64,000 bases of DNA from Methanomicrobiaceae archaeon (GTDB lineage Archaea > Halobacteriota > Methanomicrobia > Methanomicrobiales > Methanomicrobiaceae), in contig JARVGI010000009.1 of NCBI GenBank assembly GCA_029762625.1, positions 1 to 64,000 of the forward strand, read 5' to 3'. Under the pieces are notes generated by a model. It made no database searches and was not told the DNA's origin. It saw only the letters and a program-made list of their open reading frames with translations. Made by a program: the position numbers and the translations under genes. This document shows, piece by piece, positions 35,973 to 44,797 of this stretch; the stretch's first letter is position 1, and each line of letters begins with the position of its first letter.

Positions 35973-37352
35973 ATGGGTTTCGATGCCGATATCTGCGCTG
36001 TTGTCGGGAAAATACTCGACGCCGACAGGGTTACGGTGGTTTCACACATCGATGCGGACGGGATCACCAGCGAGGCAATTCTCGGCCAGGCGATATCGAG
36101 GGCAGGCATTCCCGTCGAAACCGTGTTCGTCCGGCAGCTCGAACCGCTGTCGATGCGGCATGTTCCCGATGACGACTCGCTGAAAGTATTCATCGATCTC
36201 GGTGCAGGGCAGCAAAACCTCCTCGAAGAGCACGGGCTCGGCGAGAGGGATGTTGCCATTATCGACCACCACGTCAGGCAGGATACGGAAACGCCCTATC
36301 TCCAGCTCAACGCCCTCGATCACGGGCACGAAAAACTGAGTGCCGCCGGTCTCGGCTATCTGGTGGCGAAGGCCATGGATGATGCCAATATCGATCTTGC
36401 CAAACTGGCGGTGGTGGGCAACGTGGGCGATATGATGGCCCGGGAGCACTGCGGGCTCATCGGCCCCGCCCGCAGGATCGTCGATGACGGCGTTGCCTGC
36501 GGGGAGATCGAGGCAATCGAGAAAGACCTCAACTGCTACGGGATCTCGACTCGCCCCCTCCACGTCTGCCTCTCCTACAACGACGACCCCCACATCCCGG
36601 GATTGAGCAACTCCGCCGACAGTTCATTGAGGTTCTTGAAAAACCTGCGCACGGTGGAGCTGCGCCACCCGGACGGGCGGTGGCGCGTCTGGGAGGAGCT
36701 CGGTTTCGAGGAGAAGCGCACCATCATGAGCGCCCTCGTGCAGCAGCTGATCGCCCATAACGAACCCGTGGACCGCCTCTTTGGAGAGGCCTACCTCTTT
36801 CCCTCCGAACCCGCACAGACACCGCTTCGCAATGCATCGGAGTATGCAACACTCCTCAATGCCTGCGGGCGATGGGCCCGGGCGCCGGTAGGAGGGGCGG
36901 TATGCCGCGGGGACCGGGGCGTCGGCTACCGGGAGGCCGAACAGATGCTCCGCCATCACCGGAGCATCATCCGCGATCTGGTCTCCTATATCCACGATAC
37001 CGGGGTCGAGGACCTTTCCCATCTCCAGCATGTGCACGTGGGCCAGAAATTTCCCGATACCATTGTCGGCATCGGCGCAGGCATCGCCCTCTCCAAACTC
37101 AACTGGCAGAAGCCCATTCTCATCATGTGCTACCTGCCCGACGATCCCGAGCTTGTCAAGGCATCGATGAGGACCAACGAACGTATGGTGGCAAGGGGCA
37201 TCGACCTGCAAAAGGCGCTGCTCGTTGCCTCCGGGGAGGTCGGCGGCGCCGGCGGGGGGCACAGGATTGCGGCGGGTGCATTCATTCCCCGCGAGGCCGA
37301 AAAGGAGTTTGCATATCGTGTCAATGAATTACTCAAACAACAATGCCCTTAG
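35973..37352 (+). CDS. DHH-family phosphoesterase (archaeal RecJ-like)
   Basis: A 459-residue DHH/DHHA1 protein. The motifs are VSHIDADGITSEA (motif I), FIDLGAG, IIDHHV (DHH) and a C-terminal DHHA1 substrate-binding GGAGGGHRIAAGA. The archaeal homologues are single-strand-specific exonucleases or phosphoesterases, some binding GINS (GAN). The start ATG 35973 was chosen because the codons upstream do not match the family. The 3' end overlaps the PUA-domain gene; PUA, NAC and TrmI genes complete the operon. Confidence 0.9.
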   Translation: MGFDADICAVVGKILDADRVTVVSHIDADGITSEAILGQAISRAGIPVETVFVRQLEPLSMRHVPDDDSLKVFIDLGAGQQNLLEEHGLGERDVAIIDHHVRQDTETPYLQLNALDHGHEKLSAAGLGYLVAKAMDDANIDLAKLAVVGNVGDMMAREHCGLIGPARRIVDDGVACGEIEAIEKDLNCYGISTRPLHVCLSYNDDPHIPGLSNSADSSLRFLKNLRTVELRHPDGRWRVWEELGFEEKRTIMSALVQQLIAHNEPVDRLFGEAYLFPSEPAQTPLRNASEYATLLNACGRWARAPVGGAVCRGDRGVGYREAEQMLRHHRSIIRDLVSYIHDTGVEDLSHLQHVHVGQKFPDTIVGIGAGIALSKLNWQKPILIMCYLPDDPELVKASMRTNERMVARGIDLQKALLVASGEVGGAGGGHRIAAGAFIPREAEKEFAYRVNELLKQQCP

Positions 37353-37800
37353 ACGCGTGCGGACCATTGCGGATTACCAGTTCGGGGCGGGGGCGGGCAA
37401 CGCCCTCTTCCCGGACGAGTGTGAATTCGGCTTCTCGAGAACGGGAAGGATACGCTACGTGCTCCTTGGCGTCGAGCGGCTCGCGACGGTCCGCGCCGGC
37501 GACGGGCGGCTCACCCTGAGCTACGAAGGGGCGCACCGGCTCATGGCGGCGCTGGCGTCACCGGCATACCGCGTGGTGATCGACGAGAACGTGGTCGAAT
37601 TCGTGGGAAAAGGCAAAAACGCCATGGCAAAACATGTCATTGCAGCGGATGCGGAGATCCGGGCGGGTGACGAAGTGCTGGTGGTGAACGCCGCAGACGA
37701 TCTGGTGGCAACCGGCAGCGCAGCGCTTTCAGGTGAAGAGATGCTGGCATTTAATTATGGAGTAGCGGTAAACGTACGAAAAGGAAGGGATACGTCATGA
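37324..37800 (+). CDS. PUA-domain RNA-binding protein
   Basis: A 158-residue protein with a C-terminal PUA domain (VVIDENVVEFVGKGKNAMAKHV, then EIRAGDEVLVVN) preceded by an archaeal N-terminal domain with DYQFGAGAGNALFP. PUA domains bind structured RNA, often with tRNA or rRNA modification enzymes. Its start lies within the end of the DHH gene and its stop overlaps the NAC start by ATGA, so all are co-translated. The alternative start is GTG 37318. Confidence 0.88.
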   Translation: MNYSNNNALRRVRTIADYQFGAGAGNALFPDECEFGFSRTGRIRYVLLGVERLATVRAGDGRLTLSYEGAHRLMAALASPAYRVVIDENVVEFVGKGKNAMAKHVIAADAEIRAGDEVLVVNAADDLVATGSAALSGEEMLAFNYGVAVNVRKGRDTS

Positions 37801-38135
37801 TGCCCGGAATGAATCCAAAAAAGATGAAACAGATGATGAAGCAGCTCGGCATGACCATGGACCAGCTGGAGGATGTCCGGCAGGTGGTCATCTCTACGGC
37901 GAAGGGCAACTACGTCTTCGATCAGCCGGAAGTCGTCTCCACCACCATGCAGGGCATGACCACCTACCAGATCAGCGGGCAGGCGGAGTTCCAGCCGGCG
38001 GAGGTCCAGATCCCCGAAGAGGACGTCATCATGGTCGCCGAACAGACCGGAGCATCGCCCGGGGACGCACGTACCGTACTCAAAGAATGCAACGGCGATA
38101 TTGCGGAAGCAATACTCAAGCTGACCGGGGAATGA
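37797..38135 (+). CDS. nac: Nascent polypeptide-associated complex protein (NAC)
   Basis: A 112-residue homodimeric archaeal NAC that binds emerging chains at the ribosome exit. It starts with a Met- and Lys-rich ribosome-contacting segment (MNPKKMKQMMKQLGM), continues with the NAC beta domain (VVSTTMQGMTTYQISG) and ends with a UBA domain (EEDVIMVAEQTGASPGDART). It overlaps both neighbours by ATGA. Confidence 0.95.
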   Translation: MMPGMNPKKMKQMMKQLGMTMDQLEDVRQVVISTAKGNYVFDQPEVVSTTMQGMTTYQISGQAEFQPAEVQIPEEDVIMVAEQTGASPGDARTVLKECNGDIAEAILKLTGE

Positions 38136-38866
38136 TCGGGGAGAACGACCGCGTCCTCATCTCCGGCGAGGGGCGCGAGTACTGGGTGCGGGCGGGTGCT
38201 GGCCCGTTGAGCACCGATAAGGGGATGATCGATCTCTCCGCGCTCGTGGGCTGTTCTCCCGGCGACGAGATCCGCACGCACCTGGGATGCGCGTTTTTCG
38301 TGCGCATTCCCCGCGCCACCGATTTTTTTGTCCATGCACGCAGGAGCGGTGCGCCCATGCTCCCCAAGGACATCGGCATGGTCATCGCCTATACCGGTAT
38401 GAACCGGCGCGACACGGTGCTTGATGCCGGTACGGGCAGCGGTATCGCCGCCATCTTTTTCGGGGGGATTGCCGGAAGAGTGATCACCTGCGAGCATCGC
38501 GAGGAGTTCGCGCGGCTCGCCGCAGCCAATGTCGCCGACGCCGGACTCACATCCGTCGAAGTGGTCTGTGCGGACGTCATGGATGTCGAGGGCGAGTTCG
38601 ATGTGGTGCACCTTGATCTGCAGATCCGGGAGGAGCATGTCCTCCGGGCACACGAGCTCCTGCGTCATGGCGGATATCTCGCCACCTATACGCCGTTTCT
38701 CGAACAGACCAACCTCGTCATGGACAGCGCACGGGATCTTTTTTCGGAGGTTCATACCTACGAGATCATCGAGCGGGAACTGACGAGATCGCAGCGGGGA
38801 ACGCGCCCCTCCACCCGCGTCTGCCACAGCGGCTACATCACCATCGCACGAAAGGTGCACCGCTGA
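38132..38866 (+). CDS. trmI: tRNA (adenine-N1)-methyltransferase, TrmI-like
   Basis: A 244-residue SAM-dependent methyltransferase expected to make m1A at positions 57/58 of tRNA. The N-terminus is a small beta barrel; the SAM motif is DAGTGSGIAAIFF and the catalytic-loop region HLDLQ lies near residue 165. It begins within the NAC stop (ATGA), ending the DHH-PUA-NAC-TrmI operon. No C-terminal regulatory domain is present. Confidence 0.9.
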   Translation: MIGENDRVLISGEGREYWVRAGAGPLSTDKGMIDLSALVGCSPGDEIRTHLGCAFFVRIPRATDFFVHARRSGAPMLPKDIGMVIAYTGMNRRDTVLDAGTGSGIAAIFFGGIAGRVITCEHREEFARLAAANVADAGLTSVEVVCADVMDVEGEFDVVHLDLQIREEHVLRAHELLRHGGYLATYTPFLEQTNLVMDSARDLFSEVHTYEIIERELTRSQRGTRPSTRVCHSGYITIARKVHR

Positions 38867-38970
38867 ATTCCGGCATTCCGGCATTCCGTCAAACGCACCG
38901 GGGAGCGGGGGAGGCGAAGACAGATTATTTTTTACTGTAGCAGTGGAACAATTCCCTAGAAAGGGGGACC

Positions 38971-39867
38971 ATGTATCATATCATTTCTATTCTGGATTTT
39001 TCCCGCGAGCAGATCGACGACCTGCTGGAAAAGGCGAGAAGAATCGACGAAACCACAGAAATCGAGAGAAGTCTCGAGGGGAAACAGGTAGCACTCCTCT
39101 TCTTTGAACCCAGCACCCGCACCCGCATGTCCTTTGCCTCCGCAGTCTCGCGCCTCGGCGGCACCACGATCTGCGTGGACAGCGTGGAGGGGAGTTCGAT
39201 CATCAAGGGGGAGACGCTCGCCGATACCGTGCGGGTGGTAAGCGGCTACGTGGACGCCATCGTCCTGCGCCATCCCAAAGAGGGTGCGGCCCGCCTCGCG
39301 AGCGAATTTGCCACGGTCCCGGTCATCAACGCCGGGGACGGGGCGGGCCAGCACCCTTCGCAGACCCTGCTCGACCTCTACACCATCCGGCAGTCGATGG
39401 CGCTCGAGGGGATCAACGTGGGCCTGATCGGCGACCTCCGCTACGGCCGCACGGCCCATTCACTCGCCCAGGCGCTCTCCCACTACAATGTCAATCTCTT
39501 TACGATCGCTCCCAACGGGCTCGAACTGCCGGAAACCATCCAGATCGAGTTAAACGACATGGGAACGGAGATATGCGAGTGTGCGGAGGTCAAGGACGTC
39601 ATCCGCGATCTCGATGTGCTCTATGTCACCCGCCTGCAGCGGGAGAGGTTCCCCGACTCGGCCACGTTCGTCAATGTCCAGCAATCCTACCAGGTGACGC
39701 CCCAGCTCCTCTCCGGCGTCAGAGACAACATGATCGTGCTCCACCCCCTCCCGAGGGCGGGCGAGATCGACCCTGCCGTGGACAGTCTCCCCCATGCCCG
39801 GTACTTCGAACAGGCGCGCAACGGCATCCCGGTGAGGATGGCCATGCTCACGGAGGTGATGCAGTGA
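38971..39867 (+). CDS. pyrB: Aspartate carbamoyltransferase, catalytic subunit
   Basis: Joins carbamoyl phosphate and aspartate in pyrimidine synthesis. The 298-residue chain carries FFEPSTRTRMSF (phosphate binding), DGAGQHPSQTLLDLYTI and VLHPLPRAGEID. An AAAGGGGGA ribosome-binding site precedes the ATG. The stop overlaps the pyrI start as GTGA, so the two subunits are made in equal amounts for the c6r6 holoenzyme. Confidence 0.98.
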   Translation: MYHIISILDFSREQIDDLLEKARRIDETTEIERSLEGKQVALLFFEPSTRTRMSFASAVSRLGGTTICVDSVEGSSIIKGETLADTVRVVSGYVDAIVLRHPKEGAARLASEFATVPVINAGDGAGQHPSQTLLDLYTIRQSMALEGINVGLIGDLRYGRTAHSLAQALSHYNVNLFTIAPNGLELPETIQIELNDMGTEICECAEVKDVIRDLDVLYVTRLQRERFPDSATFVNVQQSYQVTPQLLSGVRDNMIVLHPLPRAGEIDPAVDSLPHARYFEQARNGIPVRMAMLTEVMQ

Positions 39868-40328
39868 CCGAAGGACCGCCTCGCCAGCTGCTCGTGAGCC
39901 CCATCAAGGACGGCACGGTAATCGACCACATCACCGCGGGAGAAGCCCTGAACGTGCTGAAGATCCTGGGAATTACGGGAACCACGAACGAACGCCTCTC
40001 TATTGCCACCAACGTGGTGAGCAAGGACATGCGGCGGAAAGATATCGTGAAGATCGAGGAGCGCGAGCTCATGACCGAAGAAGTTGACCGCATCGCCCTC
40101 ATCGCCCCGCGGGCGACCATCAATATCATCAGGGAATACCGCGTGGTGGAGAAGAAGGGCGTGGAAATACCCTCCATCCTCATCGGCGTGGTGCGGTGCC
40201 CCAATCCCGGGTGCATCTCCAATACCGAGGAGCCTATCGAGAGCAGGTTTGAGGTGGTCGAGAAAGGCCTCCGCTGCTACTACTGCGACAACCTGATCAC
40301 GCGCGACATCGCCCGCCACATCATCTGA
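39864..40328 (+). CDS. pyrI: Aspartate carbamoyltransferase, regulatory subunit
   Basis: Nucleotide-binding allosteric subunit (154 residues). The N-terminal KDGTVIDHITAGEALNVLKI binds CTP/ATP, and the zinc domain is CPNPGC...CYYC near residues 110-140. It starts with GTG inside the pyrB stop. It ends in an eight-base overlap with the convergent coaD. Confidence 0.97.
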   Translation: MTEGPPRQLLVSPIKDGTVIDHITAGEALNVLKILGITGTTNERLSIATNVVSKDMRRKDIVKIEERELMTEEVDRIALIAPRATINIIREYRVVEKKGVEIPSILIGVVRCPNPGCISNTEEPIESRFEVVEKGLRCYYCDNLITRDIARHII

Positions 40329-40779
40329 TCAGGTGTCCGTGGCGGTCGATCTCGCCGCGGTAGATCCGCGTGCTCGATATCCACCGACCGTCCTCGGCCA
40401 GCACACAGGACACCTGGTGGATATCCACTTTTTTCTTCCCGCGCTCGGTGCGTTTGCGGTTGATGTCCAGTGCGACGGGGAACGTCTCCTCGCTGACCAC
40501 CAGCGCATCGAAATCAGCATTCAGGGATGGCCCGTACCGGTCGCTGAGCGGCTCGATTATCCAGTCCGCAGAAAAATTCGAGGATTTGATATAGGCGACC
40601 AGCTCTTCCCGCCGCTGCTCGTAGGGAGTGATGGCATGGCTCTTTTTCCCTGCAAATGCATCCGTGGTCAGGCCGACAATCACGGTACCCCCGTCGCCGG
40701 CGAGGGAGAATGAACGCTCGATCAGTTTTTTGTGCCCATCATGCAGGGGATCGAAGGTGCCCCCTACCATAACTTTCAT
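40321..40779 (-). CDS. coaD: Phosphopantetheine adenylyltransferase (archaeal type)
   Basis: Transfers AMP to 4'-phosphopantetheine to form dephospho-CoA. The 152-residue protein has GGTFDPLHDGHKKL with the HxGH motif near residues 14-17, and a SSTRIYRGEID C-terminal ATP-binding motif. It belongs to the archaeal/eukaryotic PPAT group. It is divergent from the carbonic anhydrase gene by 30 bases and convergent with pyrI. Confidence 0.94.
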   Translation of the reverse strand: MKVMVGGTFDPLHDGHKKLIERSFSLAGDGGTVIVGLTTDAFAGKKSHAITPYEQRREELVAYIKSSNFSADWIIEPLSDRYGPSLNADFDALVVSEETFPVALDINRKRTERGKKKVDIHQVSCVLAEDGRWISSTRIYRGEIDRHGHLIR

Positions 40780-40809
40780 TGGATGGAGAGGTTAAACTCA
40801 TATACTATT

Positions 40810-41298
40810 ATGAATGCCGGTGAACCTCCCACATCCCCCCCGTTTCTTGCCCCCAATGCCACGATCGAGGGCGACGTGACGCTTCAAGATGACGTCAGCA
40901 TCTGGTTCGGTGCGGTCGTCAGGGCAGATAAGGACAGGATCCGTATTGAACGGGGGAGCAACATCCAGGACAATGCGGTGGTGCACACGACCACCGGCTA
41001 CCCGGTGCACATCGGGAGGTATGTATCGGTCGGGCACGGCGCGATTCTCCACGGCTGCTGCGTGGAGGACTCCGTGCTCGTGGGGATGGGTGCGATCGTC
41101 ATGAACGGGGCGCAGGTGGGCCATCATTCGGTCATCGGCGCCGGGGCGGTGGTGACCGAACATGCCAGCATCCCTCCGCATTCGGTGGTGCTGGGGGTGC
41201 CGGCGAAGGTGGTGCGGAGTATCACGAAAGAGCAGGAAGACCAGATAATGAAGAACGCATTGAGCTATATTGAACTTGCAGGGAGGTACCGGACGTGA
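40810..41298 (+). CDS. Gamma-class carbonic anhydrase-like protein
   Basis: A 162-residue left-handed beta-helix protein built from hexapeptide repeats. The metal-binding histidines lie in VVHTTTGYPVHIGRYVSVGHGAILHG. A helical C-terminus follows. It is of the short CamH/YrdA type without the acidic loop of Cam, so carbonic anhydrase activity is likely but not certain. Its stop overlaps the start of the HdrA-like gene as GTGA, suggesting a CO2/bicarbonate link to that enzyme. Confidence 0.88.
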   Translation: MNAGEPPTSPPFLAPNATIEGDVTLQDDVSIWFGAVVRADKDRIRIERGSNIQDNAVVHTTTGYPVHIGRYVSVGHGAILHGCCVEDSVLVGMGAIVMNGAQVGHHSVIGAGAVVTEHASIPPHSVVLGVPAKVVRSITKEQEDQIMKNALSYIELAGRYRT

Positions 41299-42569
41299 AG
41301 GACGTGGCGGTGATCGGGGCGGGCGTCGCCGGGATCCAGGCAGCACTCGATCTGGCGGACCACGGGGTGCACGTGCACCTCATCGAACGCGAACCCGGCA
41401 TCGGCGGGCACATGGCACAGCTGGACAAGACCTTTCCCACCAACGACTGCTCGATGTGCATCCTCAGCCCGAAGCTGGTGGACGTCGTCCGGCACCCCCG
41501 GATCACCATCCATACGATGAGCGAGGTGGAATGCATCGAAGGCGAGGTGGGGAATTTTACCGTGCATATCCTCAAACACCCCCGGTTCGTGGACGAGGAA
41601 CTCTGCAACGGGTGCGGCGACTGCGTCGAGGTATGCCCCGTGGAGGTCTACAACCGCTTCGATGCAGGGATAGGTGTCAGAAAAGCGATCTACAAGGCCC
41701 ACCCGCAGGTGATCCCCGACGTGGTGGTACGGGATGACGTCCACTGCATCGACTGCGGGCTCTGCTATGATGTCTGCGGGAGGGATGCCATCCTGAAGGA
41801 AGAACGGGAGAGAGCTCTGACGCTCGAGGTGGCCAGCATTGTGGTGAGCACCGGCTTTGATATCTTCAATGCCTGCGGCAAACCCCAGCTCAGTTATCTG
41901 GCCGTCCCGGACGTGATCACCAGCCTCGAACTGGAGCGCATGATCAATGCCAGCGGCCCGACCGCAGGCACGCTCAGCCGCCTCAGCGACGGAAAAATAC
42001 CCCGCAGCGTGGTGTTCATCCAGTGCGTGGGATCGCGTGACGCGTCTGTCGACCGCCCCTGGTGCTCCTGCGTCTGCTGTATGTACGCCATCAAAAACGC
42101 CATCCTCATCAAGGAAAAAGACCCCTCGACCGACGTCACCATCTGCTACATGGATATCCGCGCCTACGGGAAAGGCTACCAGGAATTCTACGACCGTGCA
42201 GAGGCAATGGGCATACGCTTCCTTCGCGGGTTGCCGGGGGAGGTGCGGGAAGGCCATGACAGCCTCGATCTCCCGGTGGAAGATACGGAAACCGGCAAAA
42301 TCCACCTGCTCCACCCCGACCTTGTGGTGCTCTCCGTCGGCATGGAACCGCCGGCGGATCTCAAAGCGCTGGCCGGGGCACTGGGCATCGAAGGCGACGG
42401 GAACGGGTTTCTGGGAGGGCCCGATCCAAAACTCGACCCGGTGGCGACCATCAAACCGGGCATCTACATTGCCGGAGCCGTGAACGCGCCAAAGGACATC
42501 CCCGACAGCGTCGCCCAGGGAGAGGCGGCCGCCATGCGGGCATTCACCGACGCGATACGTTCGGCGTGA
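41295..42569 (+). CDS. HdrA-like flavoprotein core with two ferredoxin-type clusters
   Basis: A 424-residue protein matching the middle of heterodisulfide reductase subunit A. It has the FAD-binding GAGVAG (8-13), the characteristic DKTFPTNDCSMCILSPK (44-60), one [4Fe-4S] set at Cys104/107/110/114 and another at Cys151/154/157/161, and a C-terminal FAD loop (PGIYIAGAVNAPKDIPDS). Full HdrA has about 650 residues; this copy lacks the N-terminal cysteine domain and the C-terminal double-ferredoxin domain. It is co-transcribed with a gamma-carbonic anhydrase and an MtnA-like isomerase. Partners are unknown. Confidence 0.92.
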   Translation: MKDVAVIGAGVAGIQAALDLADHGVHVHLIEREPGIGGHMAQLDKTFPTNDCSMCILSPKLVDVVRHPRITIHTMSEVECIEGEVGNFTVHILKHPRFVDEELCNGCGDCVEVCPVEVYNRFDAGIGVRKAIYKAHPQVIPDVVVRDDVHCIDCGLCYDVCGRDAILKEERERALTLEVASIVVSTGFDIFNACGKPQLSYLAVPDVITSLELERMINASGPTAGTLSRLSDGKIPRSVVFIQCVGSRDASVDRPWCSCVCCMYAIKNAILIKEKDPSTDVTICYMDIRAYGKGYQEFYDRAEAMGIRFLRGLPGEVREGHDSLDLPVEDTETGKIHLLHPDLVVLSVGMEPPADLKALAGALGIEGDGNGFLGGPDPKLDPVATIKPGIYIAGAVNAPKDIPDSVAQGEAAAMRAFTDAIRSA

Positions 42570-43615
42570 GCACAATGGATCGCGACACCATCGCATGGGA
42601 CGAGGAGATCGGCGTTATCGAATATATCGACCAGACCATGCTTCCGGGGGAGGTGCGGATCGTCAGGTGCGGGGATGTCGAACGGCTCGCGCAGGCCATC
42701 CGCAGACTGGAGATCCGCGGCGCGCCGGCGCTGGGCGTCGCGGGCGCGTACGGGGTGGCGCTTGCCGTGCACAGGAGCACTGCGCGGGACCTCTCCGCAC
42801 TGCAGCAGGAGGCCTCCCGCGCCGCCGACGTCCTCGCCGCGACACGGCCCACCGCCGTCAATCTCGCATGGGGAGCAGACCGGGTCCTCTCCCGCGTCAG
42901 GGCATCCACGTCGCCCGAACAGGCGCAAGACGCGGCTGTCCGCGAGGCCGCGGCGATCGCGGCGGAGGATGTGGACCTCTGCAGAACAATGGGGGAGCAT
43001 GGGGCCGCCCTGCTTCCCGACACCTGCACCGTGCTGACCCACTGCAACGCCGGGGCGCTCGCGTGCGTGCGATGGGGCACGGCCCTCGGCGTGATCCGGT
43101 CGGCGGTAGAAGCGGGAAAGCAGGTCTCGGTGATCGCCTGCGAGACACGCCCCCTCTTCCAGGGCTCGAGGATCACCGCGTGGGAGCTTGCGAACGATGG
43201 GATCGATGTCCGCGTGATTCCTGATTCCGCGGCAGCCCACCTCATGCGTCAAGGGCGGGTCGATGCGGTGGTGGTCGGCGCTGACCGGGTGACGCATGAT
43301 GCGGTGTTCAATAAAATCGGCACCTACATGCACGCCGTCTGCGCCCGCCACCATGCCATCCCCTTCTATGTTGCCGCTCCCTACTCCACCTTCGACGCGG
43401 CGTCCTCTGAGGGTGACGTGGTTATCGAACTGCGCTCCCGCGAAGAGATCGCATGGTGCGGTGAGCGGCAACTGCTGCCTGCGGGCATCGACGCACTCAA
43501 TTACGCATTCGATGCCACCCCCCTCGATCTGGTGACCGCGCTGATTACCGAGCGGGGCGTCTTTCACCCTCCCGTGAGCATCGAAGACCTGAACCGGGCA
43601 CGACAGACTATTTAA
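42566..43615 (+). CDS. mtnA: S-methyl-5-thioribose-1-phosphate isomerase (MtnA family)
   Basis: An aldose-ketose isomerase of the eIF2B/MtnA family, 349 residues from GTG 42566 (overlapping the HdrA-like stop as GTGA) or 346 from ATG 42575. Motifs: RGAPALGVAGAYGVA, THCNAGALA with the catalytic cysteine, ETRPLFQGSRITAWEL, and VGADRVTHDAVFNKIGTY with the catalytic aspartate. It acts in methionine salvage or, in some archaea, in related ribose-1-phosphate metabolism. The context with HdrA-like and carbonic anhydrase genes is unexplained. Confidence 0.92.
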   Translation: MSTMDRDTIAWDEEIGVIEYIDQTMLPGEVRIVRCGDVERLAQAIRRLEIRGAPALGVAGAYGVALAVHRSTARDLSALQQEASRAADVLAATRPTAVNLAWGADRVLSRVRASTSPEQAQDAAVREAAAIAAEDVDLCRTMGEHGAALLPDTCTVLTHCNAGALACVRWGTALGVIRSAVEAGKQVSVIACETRPLFQGSRITAWELANDGIDVRVIPDSAAAHLMRQGRVDAVVVGADRVTHDAVFNKIGTYMHAVCARHHAIPFYVAAPYSTFDAASSEGDVVIELRSREEIAWCGERQLLPAGIDALNYAFDATPLDLVTALITERGVFHPPVSIEDLNRARQTI

Positions 43616-43642
43616 TCCCTCACACCCAATGGACGAGAAGAA

Positions 43643-44344
43643 ATGGTTTTTGATGCGCCCCTCTGGAACCAGTTGATGGTTGTCGTCGGGGAACTGACGA
43701 TCATCATTGTCGTCGGGGCCCTCCTCTTTGCCTCGATGATTGTCATGGTGGCCATTTTATCCATTAAAAACGGCAGGTTCTATTTCCCCCGGCTTATGGC
43801 ATCCGGGCTGGTGATGATGGAGGGGACGGTCAAGGCAATCTGCAAATTGTGCGGACTTGACGACAAGGAGCTCACATTGTTTTTCATCCGCCTCCATAAC
43901 ACCATGAACATGTCAGCGTTCGGGGAGATCCCTCTCGAAAAACGGGCGATTTTTCTGCCGCAATGCCTGCGTTCAGCCCAATGCCCCGCCCACCTCACCC
44001 CGGAAGGACTGGTCTGCAGGCGGTGCGGGCGGTGCGGCATCGGACAATCGATCGACACGCTGGAATCGATGGGCTACCGGGTGTTCATCGTGCCGGGTTC
44101 GACCTTCATCAAGCGCATCGTGAAAAAATACCGGCCCGAGGGGATCATCGGCATCGGCTGCCTGATGGAAGTAAAAGAGGGATTCGAGATGACCGACCGC
44201 TTCGGGCTGGTTTCGATGGGGGTCGTCACCTTAAAAGACGGGTGCGTGGAAACCATCGTCGACTGGCACGATGTCCTCGAGGTGGCCGGCATAGGGATCG
44301 AGGAGCCTTCAATTGCCGAGCACCTTGACGTTCCGCCCGGTTAA
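43643..44344 (+). CDS. DUF116 membrane-anchored cysteine-rich protein
   Basis: A 233-residue protein with an N-terminal membrane anchor (about 14-42) and a DUF116 domain: FLPQCLRSAQCPA, CRRCGRCGIG, and GIGCLMEVKEGFEM. The cysteines suggest a metal cluster. Function is not established; DUF116 proteins often neighbour lipoate-, formyltransferase- or cofactor-related genes. Its last 36 bases overlap the convergent bactofilin-like gene. Confidence 0.88.
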   Translation: MVFDAPLWNQLMVVVGELTIIIVVGALLFASMIVMVAILSIKNGRFYFPRLMASGLVMMEGTVKAICKLCGLDDKELTLFFIRLHNTMNMSAFGEIPLEKRAIFLPQCLRSAQCPAHLTPEGLVCRRCGRCGIGQSIDTLESMGYRVFIVPGSTFIKRIVKKYRPEGIIGIGCLMEVKEGFEMTDRFGLVSMGVVTLKDGCVETIVDWHDVLEVAGIGIEEPSIAEHLDVPPG

Positions 44345-44719
44345 CCTGCCGCTCTTGATTTTTCCATACACAAAGATCGTCTCGTCGCTCTTCACCTCTC
44401 CGACCGTCACCCCGGGGCGCAGGACAATATTTCCCCCGGCGATCAGGCTGCGCACCCGGACCTCGTCGCAGACGGTGATATTTTCAAGTGCATGAAGGCT
44501 TCCTTTGATTTTTACTCCCTTTCCGATGACCGCATTCTGGCAGGTGATGCCCCCGCCCACCGTGGAATAGGGTCCGAGTTCGAGCGTTCCCCCGACATCG
44601 AGGCGCCCCCACACATGGGTCTCGGCAGGGAGAATCAAATTGCCATCGATTTTCACGTTCCCATCAAAAAATGAGCCTTTTGATGCAATACAGGTATCCC
44701 CATGCCGGTATAATTTCAT
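44309..44719 (-). CDS. Bactofilin-like polymer-forming protein
   Basis: A 136-residue protein that is almost entirely a right-handed beta-helix: repeats of small hydrophobic steps such as KIDGNLILPAETHVWGRLDVGG and TLELGPYSTVGGGI. It resembles bactofilins (DUF583), which self-assemble into filaments without nucleotide. In methanogens such proteins are uncharacterised. It is convergent and overlapping with the DUF116 gene. Confidence 0.8.
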   Translation of the reverse strand: MKLYRHGDTCIASKGSFFDGNVKIDGNLILPAETHVWGRLDVGGTLELGPYSTVGGGITCQNAVIGKGVKIKGSLHALENITVCDEVRVRSLIAGGNIVLRPGVTVGEVKSDETIFVYGKIKSGRLTGRNVKVLGN

Positions 44720-44797
44720 TCTATAAATCTCTCACCCTGTCGCATATTAAAGTTTCAACACCACGCCGGCGGTTGATGACCAATGCATCCCGGGCCC

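Noticed and set aside
40810-41298. Calling the beta-helix protein an acetyltransferase.
   Set aside because: The three histidines in the VVH/HIG/GHGAILHG arrangement match the gamma-carbonic anhydrase metal site, and no acetyltransferase catalytic insert is seen.
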